Positions 25,222-33,978 of a stretch of 64,000 nt of DNA are shown one piece after another (position 1 is the first letter of the stretch; every line of letters begins with the position of its first letter). Made by a program: the position numbers and the translations under genes. This DNA comes from Planctomycetota bacterium (GTDB lineage Bacteria; Planctomycetota; UBA8742; UBA2392), in the NCBI GenBank assembly GCA_016712285.1, contig JADJRK010000001.1, positions 2,914,001-2,978,000 of the forward strand. The letters are read 5' to 3'. The notes under the pieces are model-generated. The model saw only the letters and a list, made by a program, of their open reading frames with translations. It made no database searches and was not told the DNA's origin.

Positions 25222-25242
25222 GGTTGGCTCCGGGAACAGGCT

Positions 25243-26262
25243 TCAGTCCTTCTTGGTTTCGTTGACAGTCTTGAACTCGAGCGTCAGGTCGGTCTTCCAT
25301 TCGGACAGTTTGATCGTGTCGTTGATGCCTGCGGCGAAAAAGCGGCAGACGTGCAAGTCGCCCTTTTTCAGCTTGGCGAGGGCCTTGGTGTCATCCGCAA
25401 TCTTGCGCACTTCCTCGGGCAGGTCCACGTACGTGGTCTTGCGATTCGCCTGGTGCATCATCACGTCGCGCTGCTCTACCGTCTGAAGGCCATAGGCCTT
25501 GGACTTCTCGGTGTCGACTTCGCGGTCGCTGATCACCCACATCTCCAGGTCGAATGTCCCGCCGCCCTCATAGATGCGCAGCGGGTACACCGGTTTGTCC
25601 GTCTTGAAACCGATCTGCAGTGGCTTGACCTCGCCGTTAGCGGGCAGGCCCTTGGGGTTGTGCAGTTTGACCGCCAGCCAGTAGTGGCCGGCGTCGGTGT
25701 AATGGCGCAACGCCTTGTCGGTGGGCTCGCCAAAGCCGTTGTCTTTGAGCCAGCCCTTCATCTCAAGCACGCCCAGTTCGCCCGAGGCCTTGATGGGCTG
25801 GATCTTGTAGTCGCCTACGACCACTTCCTCAAGAAACTCGGCACCATGCTTTTCCAACTTGTCCGAATCGACACCGTCCTCCTGCGCGCTATTCAGGCCG
25901 ACGTTCTCCTCGGGCTTCGTAAACTCCTCGAGCTTGCTGAACATGGCTGCATCAGCTTCTTTGTAATTGTCCGGCAAGTTCGGTGTCGGGATCAGCCATG
26001 CGATCGTCGTGAAGCCCTCCACGGCATCATTCTTGACCTTCATGCCTTCGGTGTCGAGCTTGTAGCCCGGCCGAATGACCGTTTCCTGGTAGCCGTCCAC
26101 GAAGAAAATGAGCCCCTTCTGGGCGTCGGCCTTGATCGGAATCTTGAACTCGCGCGGCGGGTGCAGGCAGGCATCCACTGGCGTGGGTTGAAACGCGTAC
26201 ATGGCAACTGTCGCGGAGATGGCGATGGCGGCGCCCGCCAGCACATTTCGGAATGAGAGCAT
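25243..26262 (-). CDS. DUF2330 family exported protein (paralog 1)
   Basis: 339 residues, first gene of the tandem set. The signal peptide (NVLAGAAIAISATVAMYAF) ends before DACLHPPREF. Core motifs as in paralog 2: GLIFFVDGYQETVIRPGYKL, IAWLIPTPNLPDNYKEA, LGVLEMKGWLKDNGFGEP, HYWLAVKLHNPKGLPANGE and MWVISDREVDTEKSKAYGLQ. These proteins are predicted to be secreted beta-rich proteins of unknown role. The close match to paralog 2 points to recent duplication. Confidence 0.82.
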   Translation of the reverse strand: MLSFRNVLAGAAIAISATVAMYAFQPTPVDACLHPPREFKIPIKADAQKGLIFFVDGYQETVIRPGYKLDTEGMKVKNDAVEGFTTIAWLIPTPNLPDNYKEADAAMFSKLEEFTKPEENVGLNSAQEDGVDSDKLEKHGAEFLEEVVVGDYKIQPIKASGELGVLEMKGWLKDNGFGEPTDKALRHYTDAGHYWLAVKLHNPKGLPANGEVKPLQIGFKTDKPVYPLRIYEGGGTFDLEMWVISDREVDTEKSKAYGLQTVEQRDVMMHQANRKTTYVDLPEEVRKIADDTKALAKLKKGDLHVCRFFAAGINDTIKLSEWKTDLTLEFKTVNETKKD

Positions 26263-26393
26263 GGCTTCCTTTCAGGAAGATGGAGACGTCTTGAGACGAC
26301 GCCATTGCGCGGCAGGTTCCGGATTTTCCGTAGATGCGTTAACTCTTGATCCACAATGACTTGCGTTAGGCAGCAGTGTGCTAAAAGCATGTC

Positions 26394-26996
26394 ATGTACG
26401 AGTTCATGCGCGGCAGAGTTGTTTCGGCGCTTCCCGGTGTGGCCGTGCTGGACGTCGGCGGCATTGGCTTTCGCGTGTTCGTGCCGTTCTCGACTTCCGG
26501 CAAACTACGGGCCGGCGCAGAGGCCACACTGCTGCTTTACCACACCATCAACGCCGAACAGGGTGAAGAACGCCTCTACGGCTTCGGCACAGAAGACGAG
26601 CGCCGCCTGTTCAAGGCCCTGCTCGAGGTCAAAGGCATCGGTCCGGCCACGGCGCTGCAGGTGCTGTGCGCAGCCGACGCCGACCGCCTGATTGAGCTGA
26701 TCGCAAGCGGCGACGTCGCCGGCTTGAAGAAATTCAAGGGCATCGGGCCCAAGAGTGCCGAGCGCATCGTGACGGAGTTGCGCGAGAAAGTCGCGCCCTG
26801 GGCCAAGGGGTCAGCCGTGATCGGCAGCGGCCCGCCGATCGCGCTGGATTCAGCCGCTGGCGACGCTGTGCTGGCGCTGATCGCGCTGGGGTATCCGCCG
26901 GCCAAGAGCGAAGAGGCCGTGCGCAAATCCGCAGGATCGCTGGGCGACAAAGCCAGCACCGAAGAAATCGTGCGCAAGGCTTTGCAACTGGTGTGA
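26394..26996 (+). CDS. ruvA: Holliday junction helicase subunit RuvA
   Basis: 200 residues, the normal length. Domain I OB-fold: MYEFMRGRVVSALPGVAVLD, GGIGFRVFVP, and HTINAEQGEERLYGF. Domain II contains the paired helix-hairpin-helix motifs LLEVKGIGPATALQVL and LKKFKGIGPKSAERIV. Domain III at the end (AVLALIALGYPPAKSEEAVR) binds RuvB. RuvA binds Holliday junctions as a tetramer and loads RuvB. RuvB and RuvC are not adjacent here. It converges on the acyl-CoA dehydrogenase gene with a 3-base gap. Confidence 0.96.
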   Translation: MYEFMRGRVVSALPGVAVLDVGGIGFRVFVPFSTSGKLRAGAEATLLLYHTINAEQGEERLYGFGTEDERRLFKALLEVKGIGPATALQVLCAADADRLIELIASGDVAGLKKFKGIGPKSAERIVTELREKVAPWAKGSAVIGSGPPIALDSAAGDAVLALIALGYPPAKSEEAVRKSAGSLGDKASTEEIVRKALQLV

Positions 26997-26999
26997 CGG

Positions 27000-28184
27000 C
27001 TACGCAAACGCGCTGTGGCCGGTGATGTACTGGCCGATCGCGAGGCTGTGGACGTCGTTGGTGCCCTCGTAGGTCTTGACGCTCTCGAGGTTGGCCATGT
27101 GCCGCGCCACGTGGTACTCAAGCATAATGCCGTTGGCACCCAGCATTTCGCGGGCGACGCGGGCAATCTCCAGGGCGATGCCCACGTTGTTCATCTTGGA
27201 CATGCTGACCTGGAAGTGGGTCATCTTGCCCTCATCCTTCAGCTTGGCCAGGCGCCACGCCATCAGCTGCCCCTTGGTGATCTCAGTGAGCATCTTCTGC
27301 AGTTTGTGCTGCGTGGTCTGGTGCGCTGACAACGGCTTGCCGAAAATAATGCGCTCGGACGCATAGTTCTTTGCCGTGTCATAGCAGGCCATGGCTGCGC
27401 CAAGCGCGCCCCACGCAATGCCGAAGCGCGCCTGTGTCAGGCATCCCAAGGGGCCCTTCAAGCCTTCGGCCTTGGGCAGCATGTTCTCTTCGGGCACGCG
27501 CACGTCTGTGAAAAACAACTCGCTGGTGTTGCTGGCGCGCAGGCTCAGCTTCTTCTTCTGCTCGCGCACGTCGTAGCCGGGCATGCCTTTCTCGACGACG
27601 AAACCACGAATGCTCTTGGGGTCATCGCTGTCGCCGGTCTTGGCCCACACCACGGCGATGTCGCTCAGGTTGCCATTCGTGATCCACATCTTGGCGCCGT
27701 TCAGCACCCACTCTTTGCCGTCTTTCTTCGCACGCGTGATCATGCCGGACGGGTTGCTGCCGAAGTCAGGCTCGGTCAGGCCGAAGCAACCAATGATGCG
27801 TGCTGCCGCAAGCTCAGGCAGCCACTTCTTTTTCTGGTCGTCGCTGCCGTAGGCGTAGATCGGGTACATCACCAGGGCCGACTGCACGCTGGCAAAGCTG
27901 CGCACGCCGGAATCGCCGCGTTCGAGCTCCTGGTTGATCAAGCCGTAGGCAACGTTGTTCATGCCCGCGCAGCCGAACTCTTCGGGCAGGTTGGCGCCCA
28001 GCACGCCGAGCTCGCCGAGCTTGGGGATGATGGCCTTGGGGAACTCTCCTTTTTCGTAGCAGTCCTCGATGATCGGCATCACGTTGTCGTCCACGAAATC
28101 GCGGACCGTGTCACGAACGTTGCGGTCGTCTTCGCTCAACAGTTCATCAAGATTGAAAAAGTCAGGGCTCTCGAACTTCGCCAT
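27000..28184 (-). CDS. Acyl-CoA dehydrogenase, glutaryl-CoA dehydrogenase-like
   Basis: This 394-residue flavoprotein has the acyl-CoA dehydrogenase layout: RSFASVQSALVMYPIYAYGS, FGLTEPDFGSNPSGM, LNGAKMWITNGNLSDIAVVW, the FAD-binding ASERIIFGKPLSAHQTTQHK, and the catalytic-base segment KTYEGTNDVHSLAIGQYITG with Glu in YEGT. The YEGT-x-D-x-H end and the RS-x-x-SVQ motif are those of glutaryl-CoA dehydrogenase (lysine/tryptophan breakdown). Substrate assignment is by family resemblance; other short-chain acyl-CoAs are possible. Confidence 0.88.
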   Translation of the reverse strand: MAKFESPDFFNLDELLSEDDRNVRDTVRDFVDDNVMPIIEDCYEKGEFPKAIIPKLGELGVLGANLPEEFGCAGMNNVAYGLINQELERGDSGVRSFASVQSALVMYPIYAYGSDDQKKKWLPELAAARIIGCFGLTEPDFGSNPSGMITRAKKDGKEWVLNGAKMWITNGNLSDIAVVWAKTGDSDDPKSIRGFVVEKGMPGYDVREQKKKLSLRASNTSELFFTDVRVPEENMLPKAEGLKGPLGCLTQARFGIAWGALGAAMACYDTAKNYASERIIFGKPLSAHQTTQHKLQKMLTEITKGQLMAWRLAKLKDEGKMTHFQVSMSKMNNVGIALEIARVAREMLGANGIMLEYHVARHMANLESVKTYEGTNDVHSLAIGQYITGHSAFA

Positions 28185-28249
28185 GGCAAGGTCCTCATTC
28201 CGTCAGGGCCGGAGCGGCAACATAGCGGCACGCGTGACACTCAACAAGG

Positions 28250-30568
28250 TTAGCGTCGGCCGCGCCGGTCACCTTTGCGCTTGCGGCGGTCGCGCTTGTC
28301 CTGGTTGCGCTGGCGAGACCAGCTTCGCGGCTTGGCGTGCTCGCCGACCGGGGTCAGGCGCAGGCTGCGCGAGGCCAGGTCGATGCCGGCGATTTCGACT
28401 TCCATGCGGTCGCCCATCATCACACGCTTGACGCCCGCGCCGGTGTCGTAGTGCGCCCAGAACCGGTGCACCTCGACCCAGCCGTCTGTCATCTCGCCGA
28501 ACTCGATGTAGCCCTCGGCCATCACGTCATCCAGCCGCACCGTGATGCTCATGGAACTTACGCCAACCACCGTGCCGTGAAACGCCTCGCCTACGCGCGG
28601 GATCAACGTGCGCAGGATCTTGATCTGGTCGGCGGCCAGCTCGCCCTTGTCCGACCGAATGCTGCGCTCGGTGCAGTGGGCGGCAATGTGCGGCATGCTG
28701 AACTCAATGCGCTCAAAGCCATCGATCTTCTTGCCGGGCACCGGTCTGGGCGGCGGGCCCTTGCTGCCATCGGCCCAGGCCAGCCCCATCGGTTGGCGTT
28801 CCCATCGCAGCACACCGCCGATGTCGAGATAGGCGCTCAACACCTGGTGCGTCAGGGTGTCGGGATAGCGCCGGATCGGCGACGTAAAGTGCACGTACTT
28901 GGTGACAGCCAGCGCATAGTGCAGCTCGGGCCCCGCGTGGTACACGGCGCGCGTGAGGCTGCGCAGCAGCGCGTAGTGAATCGCGTCGCCGCCGGGCGAC
29001 TTCAGCACCTTGTCGAGAAACTTCTGCAGCTCGCCCGGGCGCTCAAAGTCGGGCTTGGGCAGCTTCATTTCCTCGCAGAACTCCCAGAAGTCCTCAATCG
29101 AGTCTTCCTCAGGCGCGGGGTGAATACGGCCGATGTAGGGCAACCCGCGCTCAAGCAGGAAGTGGGCGACGGCTTCGTTGGCTGCCAGCATGAACTCTTC
29201 GATCAGGTTGTGCGCAGGATCGGTCTTCTCTTCGCTAATCTCGGTGACCAGGCCGTTCTTGTCCACGATCACGTGGGGTCGCGGAATCTCGAGCGTCAAC
29301 GCGCCGCGCGCGATGCGCCGCTTCTGCAATGCATCGGCCAGCTTGCGGCCCTCCAGCAGCAGTTGATCCACGGTGTCGTCGCCGGTCTTGCCGCCCTGCG
29401 TCAGCACCGGAAGCACTTCCTCGTACGTCAGAAAGCGTCGCACGCGCACCACGCTTTCCACGAGCTCGCGCCGCTGCAACTCGCCCTGCGCGTCAAACAC
29501 CATGAACACGGACTTTGCCAGCCGGTCCACGCTGTCGTGCAGGCTGCACAGCCCCGCACTCAACTCTTTGGGCAGCATCGGGATCAGCTTGCCGGGCAGG
29601 TACACGCTGGTGGCGCGAAAGCGCGCGTCTTCGTCCAGCGCGCTGCCGGGCGTCACATAGCGCGACACGTCGGCAATGTGCACGCCCAGCCGCGTCAAGC
29701 CGCCCTCAAGCTGCTCGATGCTGATGGCGTCGTCGTGGTCCTCAGCGTCCTTGGGGTCGATCGTGATCACCGCCATCTTGCGCAGGTCGATGCGCCCCTT
29801 GAAGCTCTCGGGGTCTGGGTCGCGCGGCAGGCTGCGCGCCTGTTGCAGCGATTCGTCGGTGAACTCACCGGGAAAGCCGAACAGGGCCACCAGGTTGTCC
29901 AGGTCATGCAGCGGGTTGTCGATGCTGCCGACGCTGCCCAGCATCTCGGCGCGGGCGCCGCCCCGCGCGTCAGGTTTGCGCAGGAGCTTCACGCGGATCA
30001 CCGTGCCCGGTTTCATGCGGTGCACTTCATGCGGCTGCATGTAGGCGTAGCGCGGCAGGTTGTAGCCCTCAAGCCGCACGCGCGGCTTGCCGCTGTGGCT
30101 GATCTCGAAGACACCGGCGGCTTCATTGGCGCGCGCGTCAATGATTGAAAGTACGCGCCCGGACAGTCCCTCGCGGGGCTCACCGCCGCGGCGGCCACGG
30201 TTCTTGCCGCGCTTGAAGCTGGCGAGCACCAGGTCGCCTTCCTGTGCGCCTTCCTCAAGGCCGCTGGGAATATCGATGGTCTGGACCTGCCGGTCGCGCG
30301 GGACGACAAACCCGCCCGATGCGCCCTGCCCGCGCGATCGCCGATACGTGCCGACCGCCGCCGGTACCCCAACAGCCTGGTAGCGCTTGCCCTTGTGGCG
30401 CTGCAACTTGCCGGCGAACACCAGCGATTCCAGCCAGTCCCGCAGGTCGTCAGACTCTTCGACTTTCAGGCTCTTGGCAATTGCCGCAATCTCCTGCGGC
30501 TCGGCGCAGAAGGCCTTCACACGCTCGAATGCGTCATCAGCAAAGCGGGGAGATTCAGTGTCGTTCAC
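28250..30568 (-). CDS. rnr: Ribonuclease R (RNB family exoribonuclease)
   Basis: 772 residues. An N-terminal winged-helix-like region (residues 1-70) and cold-shock domains are followed by the RNB catalytic domain with the four metal-binding aspartates Asp271, Asp277, Asp279 and Asp280 (DPKDAEDHDDAIS). HIADVSRYVTPGSALD and KYVHFTSPIRRYPDTLTHQV follow. A C-terminal S1 domain (FHGTVVGVSSMSITVRLDDV) and a basic Arg/Lys tail complete the family pattern. It degrades structured RNA 3'-5' and processes stalled mRNAs. An insertion with GKKIDGFERIEF lies between RNB and S1. Confidence 0.95.
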   Translation of the reverse strand: MNDTESPRFADDAFERVKAFCAEPQEIAAIAKSLKVEESDDLRDWLESLVFAGKLQRHKGKRYQAVGVPAAVGTYRRSRGQGASGGFVVPRDRQVQTIDIPSGLEEGAQEGDLVLASFKRGKNRGRRGGEPREGLSGRVLSIIDARANEAAGVFEISHSGKPRVRLEGYNLPRYAYMQPHEVHRMKPGTVIRVKLLRKPDARGGARAEMLGSVGSIDNPLHDLDNLVALFGFPGEFTDESLQQARSLPRDPDPESFKGRIDLRKMAVITIDPKDAEDHDDAISIEQLEGGLTRLGVHIADVSRYVTPGSALDEDARFRATSVYLPGKLIPMLPKELSAGLCSLHDSVDRLAKSVFMVFDAQGELQRRELVESVVRVRRFLTYEEVLPVLTQGGKTGDDTVDQLLLEGRKLADALQKRRIARGALTLEIPRPHVIVDKNGLVTEISEEKTDPAHNLIEEFMLAANEAVAHFLLERGLPYIGRIHPAPEEDSIEDFWEFCEEMKLPKPDFERPGELQKFLDKVLKSPGGDAIHYALLRSLTRAVYHAGPELHYALAVTKYVHFTSPIRRYPDTLTHQVLSAYLDIGGVLRWERQPMGLAWADGSKGPPPRPVPGKKIDGFERIEFSMPHIAAHCTERSIRSDKGELAADQIKILRTLIPRVGEAFHGTVVGVSSMSITVRLDDVMAEGYIEFGEMTDGWVEVHRFWAHYDTGAGVKRVMMGDRMEVEIAGIDLASRSLRLTPVGEHAKPRSWSRQRNQDKRDRRKRKGDRRGRR

Positions 30569-30635
30569 GGCAGCCCTTCAATGAGCCGCCATCAAAGGCA
30601 AATTGGCGCACGATACAAGCCGCAGCGCCCGCTTC

Positions 30636-31217
30636 TCAATGCGACGGCGAACCCGGCATCAACTGGAAGAAGCTGAAGACGGCGTTGTACTTGTCGCCGG
30701 GGCCGAAGTAGTCGCGCGCGACGCGGCGAATCTTGCCGCCCTCTCGCCTGAGAATGCTGACGCCCGGGCCGTAGTTGCCCTTGTCGTCGGCATAGCCCAG
30801 GTCCTGCGCCAGCGTCGTGCCCTGCACCGAGAGCATGCGGAAGTCCCAGCCGCGCTTGTCGGCGACGGCTTTCTGTTTGTCGGGCGCGTCGGGGCTGGTC
30901 AGCACAAACGCCGCCTTGGTCTTTCCGCCGGGCACACCCTTTTCAATGAACTCCCAGATTGAGCGAAAGCCGTCGGCCCAAAGCGTGCAGTAGGGGCAGC
31001 TCGCGCCCATGTTGTGAACCAGCACCATGAACTCCTGGTCGCCAAAGGCCTCGCTGAGTTTGACCGGGCCCTCCGGGCCCTGCAGCGTGTAGTCCTGGAC
31101 GTCGCCCGCGCCCCAGCGCTGCTTCAGGGCGATCATCTTCTTCTCGACTTCGTCCATCTGCTTGTACAGCAGTTCGAGCTCTTTCTCGTGCTCGCTCACT
31201 TCGCGCTGTTCAGACAT
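30636..31217 (-). CDS. DUF899 / thioredoxin-like protein
   Basis: 193 residues, cytoplasmic. A heptad-like helix at the N terminus (HEKELELLYKQMDEVEKKMI) precedes a thioredoxin-like domain: DYTLQGPEGPVKLSEAFGD, MVLVHNMGASCPYCTLWADG and VSILRREGGKIRRVARDYF. Cys74 and Cys77 form a C-x-x-C motif. This is the DUF899 arrangement; members are predicted redox proteins. The start has GGGGGCAC upstream. It may be co-transcribed with the Gly-rich lipoprotein gene, whose end is 20 bases away on the 3' side. Confidence 0.83.
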   Translation of the reverse strand: MSEQREVSEHEKELELLYKQMDEVEKKMIALKQRWGAGDVQDYTLQGPEGPVKLSEAFGDQEFMVLVHNMGASCPYCTLWADGFRSIWEFIEKGVPGGKTKAAFVLTSPDAPDKQKAVADKRGWDFRMLSVQGTTLAQDLGYADDKGNYGPGVSILRREGGKIRRVARDYFGPGDKYNAVFSFFQLMPGSPSH

Positions 31218-31237
31218 GTCGTGCCCCCTCGCCGCAA

Positions 31238-33880
31238 CTAGTCCAGTGTGATGTTCGTGGCGCTCTGGTCTGTGCCATCGCCGTCGTCGGTGCTCAGCGT
31301 CGCCCCGGATTGAATCACCAGCGCCGGGTTGCTTGGACCCAGGCCCGCCGGGTCGAGCAGGATCGTGCCCGCCAGACCTGTTCCGCGGCCATCGGCAAAC
31401 AGCCGCGCCGACGATGCGATCGTGACTTGCGCGGCGTCTACAATACTGATGCCGCCGCTGCTGCTGTTGGAGGAGCCGCCGCTGGCATCGAGCAATCCGG
31501 TCACGTTCAAGAACGCGCCCTCGGTTGCGATGGTGATGGTCCCGGCGTCGCCGCCGGGTGCGCCGGTGCCGCCCGTGACCCGCGCGTTGCCCTGCATCTG
31601 CACCGTGCCGTCGGTGCCGCCGCCATCGGCTGCCGTGGCATCAATCGAGACGCTGCCGCCCTGCCCACCCGTGCCGCCGTTGGCGTCGCCGCCGCGGGCA
31701 TCAAGACTTGAGCCGCCGCTGACCACCACACCGCCCGCGTCAGACACGCCGTCGTCGTCCGTGGAGATGTCGATGCTGCCGCCATCGCCGCCGTCGGGGC
31801 CGCTGCCGCCGCGGGTGATCAGCACACACTCGATCGTGATTGCGCCGTCCTCGGTCGTGAGGGCCAGCGTGCCGCCCGCGCCCCCGGTGCCGCCAGTTCC
31901 GCCGGCGCCGCCACTTGCAATGCTCGTGCCGCCGTTCCATGCAATGGCGCCCGACGACTGCGCGTCAATCGCGCCGCCCGGGCCGCCGTCGGGGCCGATA
32001 CCTCCGATACACTGCACGCTCAAACTCTCTAGCGACGACCCGCCGTCGCCGGACTGTGATTGTACGCTGCCGCCCTGCCCTCCGGTCAGGTCCGACGTAC
32101 CACCGTTTGCATACACGCTGCCCTGAAGGCGCGTGGTGCCGGCGCTGGCGCCGACCGAGTTGCCGAGCGAAGCGCTACCGCCGTTGCCGCCGACTCCGCC
32201 AGTGGCTTGGCCGCCTGACGCGTCAGCGTCGATCACGAAGTCCAGGTTGCCGTCATCTACCGTCAGGTTGACCTGGCCGCCGGTGCCGCCGATGCCGTTG
32301 CTCGCGGCACCGCCGCCGACGTTGGCATACATCGTGCCCCACGCCGACCCGGCGTTGACAAACACCTCAGCTGTGCCGCCAGTGCCGCCGTCTGCGCCGT
32401 TGCCGCCCTGGGCAAAGACCTCAATCCAGGCGTTGGAAACCTGCGCCGTAGCGATGGCCACGCTTACGCCGGCTGCGCCGCCGACACCGCCCTGCACCGG
32501 CGAACCACCGCCGCGCGCGTAAGCCGACACCAGAAAGTTGCGCAGGATCGCGGGGCCTGAAGCCGTCAGGAAAGCACTTCCACCGTTGCCGCCCTGGGAG
32601 GCGCCGCTGCCGCCGTTGGTCCATGCGTAGACTTCGCTGTCCTCAAGCAATGCGGTCACATCCATGGCGAACGCACCGCCCTGCCCGCCCTGGTCGCCGC
32701 TGCCGCCGCGGCTGTACGCCACCAGGTACAAAGCCGAAACAACCTGGCTGAGCCACAAGCCGCCGCCGCCATCGCCGCCGTCGCCGTTGGCTGAGGCGCC
32801 GCCGTCGGCGTTCACGCGAATGCTGCCGGTGTTTTCGATGGTGCTGGCGTTGACACTGCCCGCCGTGCCGCCCAATCCGTCTGTGGTAGACCCGCCCCAG
32901 GTGTCGATGCGCGCGTACCAGCTTACGCCGGCGTCCAGCGTGATGTTGACGTCACCGCCATTGCCGCCGTCGCCGTCACGGCCCAGTCCGCCGTGCGTGA
33001 TGAACGCCCACCCCAGGTCAACCCATGCGGCGCCCGTGGCTGTGAGGTTGATATTGCCGCCGCTGCCGCCGTCCTGCTGGCCTTCCATGCCGTGGGTGCG
33101 CCATGACCCGCTGCGCAGCACCGCGTCGCCGTTGCCGGCGGTGATGCCTACGTCGCCGCCATCGCCACCATCCAGCGTGGCTGTCGCGGGGCCGCCGTCA
33201 GCGCGCACGCGGCCCAGCACAACGGCTGAGCCGTTGGGCGCGAAGATTGCCACGTCGCCGGCGTCAAAGCCGTTCACGGCATTGGTTGTGATCGCGCCGT
33301 CTACGGTGACGCCATCGGTGTGGGTGGACGTGAAGCTGATGCCCACGGCGTCGTTGGCAGTGCGGGCTGTGCGCACGTCACCGTCAATGCGAATCACGTC
33401 GGCGGCGATGAACACCACGTCGGTCACGTCCGTCGCCGGAGTGACGCCGGTAAACGGGGCGTCGGACAGGTCAAGCCGCGCGTCGCCCGGCAGAAACAGC
33501 CCCTGCGCGCCAATGTTGAATGTGGCGACGCCGCCTGCGATGACGGGCAACTGGGCCGCCTCAAGCTCGGCATAGCTGATGTTTTCATCGTCCAGCATGC
33601 CAAGGGTGAAGAAGTTGTTGGCCGGCGTGAAGCGGGGGCCGTCGTCGTCCAGCATCGGGCTGCCGCCCGTTACGCTGATCGTGATTGTCCCGCTGTCGCC
33701 CGCGGACCGGCCAGCCAACGCATGGGCGTGCCCGCCTACGGTTGAGATGGCGGCTGGGCCAACACTCGGGAACAGCGCTTCAGGCCCGTCCGGCAGGTTG
33801 GGGTGGTTGTCGCGCTGGCAACCAGAGACGAACAGTGCAGCGGCAACGCCGCCGGCAACGATCAGGTGCGATAGGCGCAT
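31238..33880 (-). CDS. Very Gly-rich repeat lipoprotein (880 aa)
   Basis: The ATG at 33880 is preceded by GAGGG and opens a lipoprotein signal with Cys21 (LFVSGC). After about 250 residues come some twenty loosely repeated units of around 35-45 residues. Each unit has GGxGG or GGxGGxGG turns separated by short beta-type strands (for example GGNGGDVNITLDAGVSWYAR and GGSGPDGGDGGSIDISTDDD). The pattern resembles PGRS-like or beta-solenoid surface proteins. Cys is nearly absent, and Asp/Asn are frequent in the turns and might bind calcium. Very few Lys residues occur. The function is unknown; surface exposure is inferred. Confidence 0.78.
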   Translation of the reverse strand: MRLSHLIVAGGVAAALFVSGCQRDNHPNLPDGPEALFPSVGPAAISTVGGHAHALAGRSAGDSGTITISVTGGSPMLDDDGPRFTPANNFFTLGMLDDENISYAELEAAQLPVIAGGVATFNIGAQGLFLPGDARLDLSDAPFTGVTPATDVTDVVFIAADVIRIDGDVRTARTANDAVGISFTSTHTDGVTVDGAITTNAVNGFDAGDVAIFAPNGSAVVLGRVRADGGPATATLDGGDGGDVGITAGNGDAVLRSGSWRTHGMEGQQDGGSGGNINLTATGAAWVDLGWAFITHGGLGRDGDGGNGGDVNITLDAGVSWYARIDTWGGSTTDGLGGTAGSVNASTIENTGSIRVNADGGASANGDGGDGGGGLWLSQVVSALYLVAYSRGGSGDQGGQGGAFAMDVTALLEDSEVYAWTNGGSGASQGGNGGSAFLTASGPAILRNFLVSAYARGGGSPVQGGVGGAAGVSVAIATAQVSNAWIEVFAQGGNGADGGTGGTAEVFVNAGSAWGTMYANVGGGAASNGIGGTGGQVNLTVDDGNLDFVIDADASGGQATGGVGGNGGSASLGNSVGASAGTTRLQGSVYANGGTSDLTGGQGGSVQSQSGDGGSSLESLSVQCIGGIGPDGGPGGAIDAQSSGAIAWNGGTSIASGGAGGTGGTGGAGGTLALTTEDGAITIECVLITRGGSGPDGGDGGSIDISTDDDGVSDAGGVVVSGGSSLDARGGDANGGTGGQGGSVSIDATAADGGGTDGTVQMQGNARVTGGTGAPGGDAGTITIATEGAFLNVTGLLDASGGSSNSSSGGISIVDAAQVTIASSARLFADGRGTGLAGTILLDPAGLGPSNPALVIQSGATLSTDDGDGTDQSATNITLD

Positions 33881-33978
33881 GTTTGCCCTCGACGAATCAG
33901 CCAGGCGGGGTACCCGGCACAACGCGGGGAATTGCGGGAAAGGAATGATAGCAAGGCGCAGGCGATGTGGCAAAACTC

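Noticed and set aside
24523..26256. Plus-strand reading frame of 577 codons opposite two DUF2330 genes
   Set aside because: Its internal repetition simply mirrors the similarity of paralogs 1 and 2 on the other strand.
31329..33575. Pro-rich plus-strand frames opposite the Gly-rich lipoprotein
   Set aside because: Gly codons (GGN) read as Pro (CCN) on the opposite strand. The minus-strand frame has a lipobox, a ribosome binding site and a single continuous reading frame.
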